From JBLNDJ01 sp050261515 (GTDB lineage: Bacteria; Acidobacteriota; Terriglobia; Bryobacterales; Bryobacteraceae): 64,000 nt of DNA. The DNA is taken from the NCBI GenBank assembly GCA_050261515.1, contig JBLNDJ010000060.1, forward strand, positions 248,001 through 312,000. Direction: 5' to 3'. Position 1 is the first letter of the stretch. Each line of letters begins with the position of its first letter. The translations under genes were made by a program, and so were the position numbers. Below, piece by piece: positions 23,733-33,087 of this stretch. The notes beneath the pieces were generated by a model, which was not told the DNA's origin, did no database searches, and saw nothing but the letters and a program-made list of their open reading frames with translations.

Positions 23733-24675
23733 CCATGGCCGCGCGTACGCTGCGCGTGGCCTGGTAGGCGCGTCCGTAGAAAAGGCCGGCGACCGCCGCC
23801 AGCAGCGCGAAACGCCAGTTCGGGAAGCCGCGGAACGGCAGGTGGACGAGGCCGAACAGCACGGAGGCCGCCGCGAGCCCGAGCCAGCCGCTGCGCAGCC
23901 AGCGCTCGAACCATTCCTGAAGCATTCCGCGGAAGAAGAATTCTTCGCGGAGCGCGACGACCCAGAGCATTCCGAGGAAGGTGCCGGCCGCGAGCGCGAG
24001 CATCTGCCACCACGGCATTGGCCTGAGGTGGAACGAGGCGAACCGGACCGCCCATCCGAGCAGCGCGCCAACGGGCAGGAAGAACGCGAAATGGAGGAAC
24101 CCGGCCGCCCACTCGCGCCGGTCCGGCCAGAGCCCCACGCCCTTCACTTCCATGCGCGCGATTGACAGGGCGGCGAGAAAAGCCAGGCGCGTCCAGGCCG
24201 ACTGGCCCAGGATCCCGAGCGGAAGCCGCGGCGCGGGCGGCGTGTAGATCGCGGCGAACAACGGCGAGAGCAGCACGGCGGCTACGAAGACGACGAATAA
24301 CACATCCACTGCCGCGCGGCGCGGGAAGACGACGTACCAGAAGGAGAGGGCGCCGGCCGCCGCCGCGAGGACAATGCACAGGCGCGTGTCGAACGTGCCG
24401 GCGGGGATCGAATAGAGGCAGTAGGGGAGGAGCGCGCTCGCGGTCATCCACGCGGCGAGCGCCGGCGGACGGAGCCGCGCCTGGAGCCACGCGCGCACGG
24501 GCTCGAGCACCGCGGCGACGTACAGGCAGAGCTCGATCGCGACGGCCAGCGCGGTGGGAACGGCCACAGGCGCGGGTATACTCAGAACGTAGGCGTACAA
24601 CAGCCCGCCCATCGAAGCCAGCAGGAAAACAATGATCAGCGTTCGCACGGCGGCCCGCGTTTGCATCGGGATCAT
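23686..24675 (-). CDS. CPBP family intramembrane metalloprotease
   Basis: A 329-residue polytopic protein with the CPBP/Abi (Rce1-like) motifs in the C-terminal third: the EEFFFRG glutamate pair, FGLVHLPF and HALVNTTW. These build the intramembrane zinc site. The family processes prenylated or other membrane proteins, or protects against self-produced bacteriocins; the role here is unknown. The first 44 bp overlap the start of the divergent secreted-protein gene. An in-frame ATG at 24666 is possible, and a Met at residue 22 would remove the overlap but delete half of the first membrane segment. Confidence 0.88.
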   Translation of the reverse strand: MIPMQTRAAVRTLIIVFLLASMGGLLYAYVLSIPAPVAVPTALAVAIELCLYVAAVLEPVRAWLQARLRPPALAAWMTASALLPYCLYSIPAGTFDTRLCIVLAAAAGALSFWYVVFPRRAAVDVLFVVFVAAVLLSPLFAAIYTPPAPRLPLGILGQSAWTRLAFLAALSIARMEVKGVGLWPDRREWAAGFLHFAFFLPVGALLGWAVRFASFHLRPMPWWQMLALAAGTFLGMLWVVALREEFFFRGMLQEWFERWLRSGWLGLAAASVLFGLVHLPFRGFPNWRFALLAAVAGLFYGRAYQATRSVRAAMVTHALVNTTWRILFY

Positions 24676-25384
24676 CTTAGCATCCGCTTTTTGCGCGGCC
24701 GCTGCGGATCCCCCGGCCGGCCTCGCTAAGCTCGTGGCCGCCCGCGCGACCGAAGCGCGGCAGGCGCGCGAACGCTACATGTACCGCCAGAGCGTGCTCG
24801 TCGAGGAGCTAAGCCCCAGCGGAGCGCGCGCGGGCGAATACAGGGAGACGCGCGAAATGGTCTTCTCGCCCGAGGCCGAGCGCAGCGAGAGAATCGTCGG
24901 GAGGCCGCTCGATACCCTCAAGCGCTTGAAGCTGACCGCGGAAGATTTCCGCGACATCCGCGAAGTGCAGCCGTTCCTGTTCGATACGAACCAGCTTTGG
25001 GCCTACGAGACGAAGCCGAAAGGCGAGGAAGAGATCGACGGCGTGGACTGCTGGCTGCTCGAAGTGCGGCCGCGGCAGATCCTGGCCGGCCAGCGCCTGT
25101 TCGAGGGCATGCTCTGGGTGAGCAAGAAGGATTACTCGATCGTGCGGACGAGCGGGAAGGCGGTGCCCGAGGTCCGTTCGATGAGCGGGCGGGAGAACCT
25201 CTTCCCGCGCTTCACGACGATCTGGCAGCCGGTCGATGGCAAGTACTGGTTTCCGGTCCACACGTTTGCGGACGACACGCTTGATTTCCGCGTCGGCCCG
25301 CAGCGCATACGGTTGACGATCCGGTACACGGATTACAAAAGGTTCGGGGCGGAGACGACGGTTCAGTTCGGCGACGTGAAGTAA
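24632..25384 (+). CDS. Secreted LolA/outer-membrane lipoprotein-sorting-like protein
   Basis: A 250-residue protein with a signal peptide (VCIGIILASAFCAAAAD). The mature domain has the antiparallel beta pattern of the LolA/RseB-like fold (YMYRQSVLVEELSPSG, DYSIVRTSGKAVPEVRS, YWFPVHTFADDTLDFR), used to bind lipid or lipoproteins. The start is the ATG at 24632 with AGGA five bases ahead. It begins inside the N-terminal coding region of the opposite-strand CPBP gene. Similar proteins are common in Acidobacteria; no specific ligand can be named. Confidence 0.65.
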   Translation: MISVRTAARVCIGIILASAFCAAAADPPAGLAKLVAARATEARQARERYMYRQSVLVEELSPSGARAGEYRETREMVFSPEAERSERIVGRPLDTLKRLKLTAEDFRDIREVQPFLFDTNQLWAYETKPKGEEEIDGVDCWLLEVRPRQILAGQRLFEGMLWVSKKDYSIVRTSGKAVPEVRSMSGRENLFPRFTTIWQPVDGKYWFPVHTFADDTLDFRVGPQRIRLTIRYTDYKRFGAETTVQFGDVK

Positions 25385-25414
25385 CTGCACCGTGTCCCTC
25401 CGCGGCCCAAAGCA

Positions 25415-27598
25415 TCAGTGAGCGGCGCGGGCCAATTCCGTTGCGGCGTCCTGGATCGTTGCGGCGGCTGTTTCCAGCACTTTGCCGAGTTTGACGATTT
25501 GTTCGTCCGCCTGCTTCCACTGGCTCTGCTCGATGCTTTCGCGCACGGCAGGCAGCGTCTTGACGCCGTAGCCGGTGTAGAGGCCGGGCGCGTAGATCTG
25601 GTGCTTGAACCAGGGGCGGCCGGGAAGTCCGGAATCGAGCGTTAACGAGCGCTCGAAGGCGATCAGTTTTCTGTTGACCTCGCGCGGGGTGGCGCTCCTG
25701 TTCTGCTTAAGGGCGTCGCTGTACTGCCTGGTGGCGCGCTCGAGCGCCGCCATGCCGTTTTGGAGCGGCGCGAAATTGAGGAACGGGGGAACGTCTTCTT
25801 TTTTCGGCGGCACGGTTTTCTCGCGCGGGTCTTCGACCAGTTTGTAGAAGCCGTCGTCGATCAGGCGATTGCGCTCGATGATTTGGTCGCGGCGGTCGCG
25901 CGCCAGCTTCTCGACTTCCGACACGTAGCGCCGCACGGTTTCGGTGAAGTTTTCGAAGTCGAAGGGTAAAAGCTCCGCATCCGCCAGGCGCAGCACCACG
26001 GTGCCGGCTGTCTGGGCGAGAGCGCGGCCGTAGACGAATTCGGTGTCGGAAAAATGTGTGTACCAGTAGAAATCGTCGTAGACCGAATGATAGATGCCGC
26101 CGCCGCCTTCGCCGTCGTAACTCAGGTTTAGGGAGGCGATCCCCAGGTGGTCGAGGAACGCGGTGTAGTCGGAGCCGGAGCCCAGCGCGCCGATGCGCAG
26201 ATCCGCGCGCGTGCGCGCCTCCTGCCGTTCCTCGGGTGTGACTGTGGGACTGGTAAGGCGCCGCGCCTGGATGCGCTTCCACACGGTCGCGCCGGTCTCG
26301 GGATCGGTGATGTCCTTTGCGACGGAATTGATGAAACGCTCGAGGGTGTGCGAGCCTTCGGCGTGAAGATAACCGCGGCCGGTGCCGTCGGAGTTCACAT
26401 AGGCCACGGCCTTCCCGGCCAGCTCCTGCGCGTGGGTCTCCACCCATTCGGTGGAGCCGAGCAGGGCCGGCTCCTCGCCGTCCCACAGGCAGTAGACGAT
26501 GGTGCGCTTCGGCTTCCATCCCTGCTTGAGGAGCAGCGAGAGAGCGCGCGCTTCTTCCATGAGCGCGGCCGCGCCCGAGGCAGGATCTTCCGCGCCGTTC
26601 ACCCAGGCGTCGTGATGATTGCCGCGGATCATCCATTCGCCGGGATACTCTGCGCCGGGTATGGTCGCGATGACGTTGTAGAGCGGCTTGATGTCCCAGT
26701 TGAAGGTCAGCTTCAGATGCACCTTCGCCGGGCCGGGGCCGATGCGATAAGTGATCGGCAGCGCGCCGCGCCACGCCGCTGGCGCTACGGGTCCGGTCAA
26801 CGCCGCGAGCAGCGGCTGCGCGTCGCCGTAGGAAATCGGAAGCACGGGGATCTTCATCAACGTGGGAGCGTCTTTCAAGGCGAGGCGCTTCGCGTCCTTG
26901 GTCGCGCCCACGCCGGGAGTCAGCGGATCGCCCGGATAGACGGGCATGTCCATCACGCTGCCGCGCTGCACGCCGTTCGAATTGCGGTATGGGCCGTCGG
27001 GGAAGACTTCGCCCTGGGCGTAACCGTCGTCGCGCGGGTCGGAGTAAATCAGGCAGCCGACGGCGCCGTGCTCGGCGGCGACCTTCGGCTTGATGCCTCG
27101 CCAGGAACCGCCGTAGCGCGCGATGACGATGGCGCCCTTCACCGAGACGCCCAGGCGCTCTAGGGTCTCGTAATCGTCCGGCACGCCGTGATTCACGTAG
27201 ACGAGCGGGGCCGTCACGTCGCCATCGGCGGAGTAGGCGTTGTACGTGGGGAGCTGCTCGCCCTGCTGAGACGAGGTGGGGTCTTTGGCTTCGGCGGGCT
27301 CGGCCAGCTTCGCGGTGAAGCGGGTGGGCGCGACCAGTTCCAGCGCGCGCTCTTTCGGGGTCGGGAAGAGCACGTCAAAGACCTCGAGGCGCGCGTCGAG
27401 ACCCCACTCCTTGAACTGCGAGAGGATCCACTCGGCGTTCTGCTTGTCGTAAGCCGAGCCGACGTGATGCGGCCGCGCCGAGAGCCGCTGCACGAAGGCG
27501 CGCAGGTTCGATGTGCTCGGAATAGCCCGGAATTTCGCCTCCCAGTCGGCGCCGGACAGACACGTACACAGCAGGCAGGCCAGTAGGATTCTCTTCAT
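25415..27598 (-). CDS. M28B-family zinc carboxypeptidase (glutamate carboxypeptidase II/transferrin-receptor-like)
   Basis: A 727-residue exported peptidase with signal peptide MKRILLACLLCTCLSG. It has a PA insert domain (about residues 130-300), an M28 catalytic core and a C-terminal dimerisation domain, the layout of NAALADase-like enzymes. Zinc-site features include the His/Asp pair in GNHHDAWVNG, the bridging Asp in GAEDPASG, the catalytic Glu pair in WDGEEPALLG, Asp in VNSDGTGRG and His in IYHSVYDDFY. It probably trims peptides in the periplasm. It stands as its own unit between convergent and tandem neighbours. Confidence 0.92.
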   Translation of the reverse strand: MKRILLACLLCTCLSGADWEAKFRAIPSTSNLRAFVQRLSARPHHVGSAYDKQNAEWILSQFKEWGLDARLEVFDVLFPTPKERALELVAPTRFTAKLAEPAEAKDPTSSQQGEQLPTYNAYSADGDVTAPLVYVNHGVPDDYETLERLGVSVKGAIVIARYGGSWRGIKPKVAAEHGAVGCLIYSDPRDDGYAQGEVFPDGPYRNSNGVQRGSVMDMPVYPGDPLTPGVGATKDAKRLALKDAPTLMKIPVLPISYGDAQPLLAALTGPVAPAAWRGALPITYRIGPGPAKVHLKLTFNWDIKPLYNVIATIPGAEYPGEWMIRGNHHDAWVNGAEDPASGAAALMEEARALSLLLKQGWKPKRTIVYCLWDGEEPALLGSTEWVETHAQELAGKAVAYVNSDGTGRGYLHAEGSHTLERFINSVAKDITDPETGATVWKRIQARRLTSPTVTPEERQEARTRADLRIGALGSGSDYTAFLDHLGIASLNLSYDGEGGGGIYHSVYDDFYWYTHFSDTEFVYGRALAQTAGTVVLRLADAELLPFDFENFTETVRRYVSEVEKLARDRRDQIIERNRLIDDGFYKLVEDPREKTVPPKKEDVPPFLNFAPLQNGMAALERATRQYSDALKQNRSATPREVNRKLIAFERSLTLDSGLPGRPWFKHQIYAPGLYTGYGVKTLPAVRESIEQSQWKQADEQIVKLGKVLETAAATIQDAATELARAAH

Positions 27599-27623
27599 GA
27601 TGGAGGTCCGATTTTACCGCGAA

Positions 27624-27854
27624 TCAGGCCAGCGACCGCAAAATCTCGCGGGCTTCGGCTTCACGGTCCGCCCGCACGCGAATGTTCCACCAGCCGAGGA
27701 TGTTTCCGCTTTCCTGGCGCGCCGCCACGTTTCGATCTGCGGTGAAGAACGGGATTTCCGCTTCGTTCAACAAGCTCTCGGCCAGCGCGATGGCGATCGG
27801 ATCGTAGAGGCCGGTCTCGATCAGGACGGTCTCGTCATCCGGCATCCGGTTCAC
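27624..27854 (-). CDS. DUF2007-like small protein
   Basis: 76 residues from the GTG at 27854, or 73 from the ATG at 27845. The form (ETVLIETGLYDPIAIALAESLLNEAEIPFF...GWWNIRVRADREAEAREILRSL) matches the DUF2007 'putative signal transducing protein' fold, a small alpha/beta domain. The GTG start overlaps the stop of the upstream reductase gene as GTGA, so the two are translationally coupled. Function unknown. Confidence 0.75.
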   Translation of the reverse strand: MNRMPDDETVLIETGLYDPIAIALAESLLNEAEIPFFTADRNVAARQESGNILGWWNIRVRADREAEAREILRSLA

Positions 27855-28768
27855 CCCTTCGTCAAGATGCGGTGGACGATCTCGGCGTTGATTTTGACTT
27901 CGTCGCGGTACTTCGGGAACATGCCGACATAGACGCCGTCGTAGGGCTTGATGCTCTCGAACGCGGTGCGGAAGGCGCGCTCGACGTCATTCGGGTAGAT
28001 GCGGCCGGCGGCGAGAATCTTGAAGGCGAAGCACGGCTTTTTGGTCTGGCGCAGGACGCGGTACATGCGGGGCGGGTCGCTCACCATGTAGGTGTCGCCC
28101 TGCATCTCGAGCAGCTCGCCGCCGAGCGCCTTCTTCCACTCCTCGGTCGTGCGGCGCCGCGCGTAGACGCAGCCGGCGTAGAAATCGACGTCCCAGTTCT
28201 CTTCCTCGATCTTCGCGATCACGTCCGGGTTGTGCGTGCCGACTCCGACGAGCACGCCCATATCACGAACCTTCTTGCACCATTCCTTGACGGTGTCCAT
28301 GCGGCCGGCGTACCAGGCGTCGTCCACCACTTCGCCCTGCCGCTGGAGGCCAAGCGGCTTCAGGGTTTTGACGAGCATGGCCGCGTCGGCCTTCGCGCCC
28401 ACCTGCGGGATGAGGTGCATCTTGCCGCCCTCGGAGACAAAGCGCTTCCAGTCGGAGAGGGAGCGTTCCGTGTGCCAGTAATTGAATGCATTGATGCCGT
28501 AGCTGCTGGCGCGGTGCATGACCTCGCAGACGCGCTCCGGCGTGTAATATTCGCGCATCGCATCGGAGAAGTTCAAGTTGAAATGCGCGAAGCCGTAGAA
28601 CGGGTTGACGCCGAGCACCATGCGGCTGATCTCGACGCCGCCGAACTTCATTTTCGGCACCTGGATGGCCTGGGCGGGCTGCTGGGCGCTCGAGGACGGA
28701 GTCAGGCCCGTGATTCCGGCGGCCAGGGCGGCTCCGGATTGGAGGAAGTCGCGACGCGATCGTGGCAT
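27851..28768 (-). CDS. Tat-exported aldo/keto-reductase-like protein
   Basis: A 305-residue protein starting at the ATG at 28768 with a twin-arginine signal (MPRSRRDFLQSGAALAAG). The mature part looks like a TIM-barrel aldo/keto reductase (KFGGVEISRMVLGV at the start, SYGINAFNYWHTERS, GKMHLIPQVGAKAD), but the usual catalytic Tyr/Lys pattern is not obvious, so activity is uncertain. It is followed by the DUF2007-like gene with a 4-bp overlap. Periplasmic members of this type often accompany sugar catabolism in this phylum. Confidence 0.75.
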   Translation of the reverse strand: MPRSRRDFLQSGAALAAGITGLTPSSSAQQPAQAIQVPKMKFGGVEISRMVLGVNPFYGFAHFNLNFSDAMREYYTPERVCEVMHRASSYGINAFNYWHTERSLSDWKRFVSEGGKMHLIPQVGAKADAAMLVKTLKPLGLQRQGEVVDDAWYAGRMDTVKEWCKKVRDMGVLVGVGTHNPDVIAKIEEENWDVDFYAGCVYARRRTTEEWKKALGGELLEMQGDTYMVSDPPRMYRVLRQTKKPCFAFKILAAGRIYPNDVERAFRTAFESIKPYDGVYVGMFPKYRDEVKINAEIVHRILTKG

Positions 28769-28819
28769 GGTGACGATCAGGGTATCAGGTCCGTTGGTGT
28801 GGTTCAAGCCGGGGGGCGC

Positions 28820-28849
28820 AAAAAAAACCGCCCCGGTTGCCCGGGGCGG
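28820..28849 (-). terminator. Intrinsic terminator of groESL
   Basis: A 9-bp stem (CCGCCCCGG at 28828-28836 with CCGGGGCGG at 28841-28849) and a 4-nt loop. On the minus strand it is followed by an 8-T tract. It lies 35 bp beyond the groEL stop. Confidence 0.92.
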
Positions 28850-28883
28850 CTTGTGCTAACAGCTAACGGCGAACGGCCGTTGT

Positions 28884-30515
<1,632 letters not shown>

Positions 30516-30533
30516 GAATTTTCCTCCTGAACC

Positions 30534-30845
30534 TTAGGCTTTCGCCTGCTTCGCAGCGCCTTCGAGAATCCCGAGGACCTCGTCTTCGCGCATGATCACG
30601 TATTCTTCGCCATCCAGTTTGATTTCACTGCCGGAGTACTTGCCGAACAGAATCCTGTCGCCGACCTTCACATCGAGCGCGACGACTTTGCCGCTCTCGA
30701 GGCGCTTTCCCTGCCCGACTGCCACGACTTCGCCCTCCTGGGGCTTCTCTTTCGCCGTGTCCGGGATAATGATCCCGCCCTGGACGGTCTCTTTTTCCTC
30801 TACGCGCTTCACAACGATCCGATCGTAGAGCGGTCGAATATTCAT
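30534..30845 (-). CDS. groES: Co-chaperonin GroES
   Basis: A 103-residue GroES beginning MNIRPLYDRIVVKRVEEKE. The mobile loop is KETVQGGIIIPDTAKEKPQEG, and the roof and C-terminal strands YVIMREDEVLGIL are intact. The start is the ATG at 30845; the open frame beyond it lies in the leader. It is the first gene of groES-groEL. Confidence 0.98.
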   Translation of the reverse strand: MNIRPLYDRIVVKRVEEKETVQGGIIIPDTAKEKPQEGEVVAVGQGKRLESGKVVALDVKVGDRILFGKYSGSEIKLDGEEYVIMREDEVLGILEGAAKQAKA

Positions 30846-30925
30846 ACCCGTTCCTCCAATACTGGTAAATGGTGTACCACTGGAAATTGCCGGGGCCCGG
30901 CCGGAGTGCCTGGACCCAATGCCCA

Positions 30926-30955
30926 TTATTAGCACTCCCGGCCGGAGAGTGTCAA
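30926..30955 (-). promoter_or_regulatory. Sigma-70 promoter of groESL
   Basis: On the minus strand, TTGACA (30955-30950) and TAATAA (30931-30926) are separated by 18 bp: a perfect -35 and a strong -10. The CIRCE element sits in the spacer and overlaps both hexamers. Confidence 0.85.
30929..30955. promoter_or_regulatory. CIRCE operator (HrcA-binding site)
   Basis: TTAGCACTC-N9-GAGTGTCAA. The left arm is perfect and the right arm has one transposition against GAGTGCTAA. The element overlaps the promoter, so HrcA would block RNA polymerase until heat shock. It also covers the last codon and stop of the upstream hydrolase gene. Confidence 0.93.
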
Positions 30956-33087
30956 CGTTTTGTAGTAAGTGCTTCTTCTACAAGGGATTCCGCAGTCCAG
31001 TTCGAACGGGGGAGTATGGCGGCGCTGGGATAGAGCCGCTGTACTTCGGCGAGCCCGGCCAGCGCTCCGGCGCCATCGACGGCCCCGGCCAGAACCAGGC
31101 GGCGCGCGCCGATCCGGGCCGCAATGTCCGGAAGATCGGTGTGGCGGAGCAGGTTCGGAACGAAGTTGGCGAACGAGACGCGGTAATCCTCGTTATCGAC
31201 GACGCTCTGGAACGACGTGAGGCCGTCGGTGAGGTGCAAGGTGTCGATGGCGGGGTCGAGGGCGGCGGCGAACAAGGCGGGCACGGTGAGTTTTCCGCGC
31301 GCGGCAACCACCAGCCGGCGGCCCTTGCACTCGGGGCGCGCGCGCAGAGCGGCGGAGACGGCGAGCAGGTCCGTCACCCACTGGCCGAGCATGGGCTTGC
31401 CGAGGATGAGGGACGACCAGGCGTAGTTCTCCTCGTCGTTATGCGAGCTGGTGTAGGCGGAAGCGCCGCGGCCGGCCTCGGGGGCGAGGTCGCCGATGCC
31501 GCGCAGATCGGCGGCGCAGACGATGTGGCCCTTGGCGGCGAGCGACTGGTACAACTCGCCTTCGTGCCAGCGTACGCGCCGGGCCGGCTCGAGCAGAATA
31601 AAAGCAGCGCCATCAGGATCTTCCCGGCGCGGCGTCAGCAGCCAGGCGGGCACCCAGACTTTCGGGGCCGAAGGGACTTCGACGGCCTCGATGAACACAT
31701 CGCGCGAGGGGACGCGGCCGAGCACGGTAAAGCGCGCTGCGGCGGCGGGCCGCTCGGCGCCGGTGAGGCGCAGCAGGTCGGCGGGCTCCCGTTGAACGTC
31801 GCGCGCGCGGTTCATCTGGAACGGCGTCGCGCTGCCGAGCGAGCGCACGACGCTGCCCGAGGCGGTCACCCGGAGCGTGGCTTCCGATTCGGGCGCGACA
31901 TCGGGCTCGCGATCGATCGGCTTCGCTTCACCCTGGAACCAGCGCCGGAAGAAGTTGTACACCTTGAGACGCGAATCGTAGGCCAGGCCGTGCGGCAGCG
32001 GCGAATCGGTCCACTCGATTCTGTCGGCGTGGCCGAGCGCCGCGTAAACGCGCTCGAGTTTGCGGAACTCTTCGACGCCGCTCGTGATGTAAGAGGGCGA
32101 GTAGGTGCCGAAGAAATCGCGCGCGCTCGAGCTGACCAGCAGCGGCTTGGGCGCGATCGGATAGAGCATGTCCCAGCGGTCGAAGCCGAGCGGGCCGGAG
32201 CCGACGAAATCCTGCTCGGCATCGTCGGTCGAGCCGGGCGGGTTGAAGTTGGCGCAGGCGACGTTCTCGGTATTGCCGCTCATGACGGCGGCGGCGGCGA
32301 GGCGGTCGTCCACGCAGGAGAGCATCATCGTGGTGGTACCGCCGCCCGATTGCCCGGTGGAGCCGAGCCGCTTGGGGTCGACCAGCGGGTGCGCGGCCAG
32401 GTAATCGAGGCTGCGAACGGCGTCCCAGGCCTGGAGGCGCGTCGAGGTGTCGCCGTAGAGCAGCATCTGCTTGCCGGGCACCGTGTGCTCGTCGTCGGCC
32501 GAGCTGAGGCGCGAACGCGACGGATCGGGGCCGGGGTAGTAGATGCGCTCGCCCTGGCCCATGGGGTCGAAGGCGAGCACGAGGAAGCCGAGCTTCACCA
32601 GCCCCTGACAGCAGCGCTGGTAGGAGTCGTAGACCTTGCCGTTGTTCGAGTGGCCGAGCTGGAACAGGATGCCCGGGTAGGGCGGCTTGCCCGCACGCGG
32701 GATGTAGAGATTCGCCGGAACGTACAGCCCGGGACGGCTTTCGTAAACGACCTTCTCGACGAGGTAATCCGGGCGCTCGAAGGACCCGAGGGTGCGCGCG
32801 TTGAGCGGCGTGCGCTCGGGCTCGCCGCCGGCGAGCTTCCAGAACGTCTCGCGGGCCCAGGCCTGGCGCGCGCGAATCGCCGCGGCGCCGGTAAGTTTAG
32901 CGATCTCGCGGTTCCGGCGGGCGTAGGCCTCCGCCGCGAGGCCGCGCAGGAAATCCGGCAGGCATCGCGAATAGTCGCGATACACGGTAGCCGGAATCGA
33001 GCGGCGCGCGGGCGCCGGCATTGCAGGTAAAGGGGGCGCGGGAATCAACGCCGCGCCGGAAAGGGCAAACAGGTCTCGACGGGTCAC
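30952..33087 (-). CDS. Tat-exported protein with two alpha/beta-hydrolase domains
   Basis: A 711-residue protein starting at GTG (33087) with a Tat-like leader (MTRRDLFALSGAALIP). The first hydrolase domain resembles the acetyl-xylan esterase/dienelactone group: GILFQLGHSNNGK near residue 140 and the nucleophile elbow GQSGGGTTTM near 245. The second, from about residue 470, has a matching fold (GHIVCAADLRGIGD) but lacks a clear G-x-S-x-G and may be inactive. It probably acts on plant polysaccharide esters or similar compounds. The start overlaps the upstream kinase stop by one base, and the stop lies within the groESL operator. Confidence 0.78.
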   Translation of the reverse strand: MTRRDLFALSGAALIPAPPLPAMPAPARRSIPATVYRDYSRCLPDFLRGLAAEAYARRNREIAKLTGAAAIRARQAWARETFWKLAGGEPERTPLNARTLGSFERPDYLVEKVVYESRPGLYVPANLYIPRAGKPPYPGILFQLGHSNNGKVYDSYQRCCQGLVKLGFLVLAFDPMGQGERIYYPGPDPSRSRLSSADDEHTVPGKQMLLYGDTSTRLQAWDAVRSLDYLAAHPLVDPKRLGSTGQSGGGTTTMMLSCVDDRLAAAAVMSGNTENVACANFNPPGSTDDAEQDFVGSGPLGFDRWDMLYPIAPKPLLVSSSARDFFGTYSPSYITSGVEEFRKLERVYAALGHADRIEWTDSPLPHGLAYDSRLKVYNFFRRWFQGEAKPIDREPDVAPESEATLRVTASGSVVRSLGSATPFQMNRARDVQREPADLLRLTGAERPAAAARFTVLGRVPSRDVFIEAVEVPSAPKVWVPAWLLTPRREDPDGAAFILLEPARRVRWHEGELYQSLAAKGHIVCAADLRGIGDLAPEAGRGASAYTSSHNDEENYAWSSLILGKPMLGQWVTDLLAVSAALRARPECKGRRLVVAARGKLTVPALFAAALDPAIDTLHLTDGLTSFQSVVDNEDYRVSFANFVPNLLRHTDLPDIAARIGARRLVLAGAVDGAGALAGLAEVQRLYPSAAILPRSNWTAESLVEEALTTKR

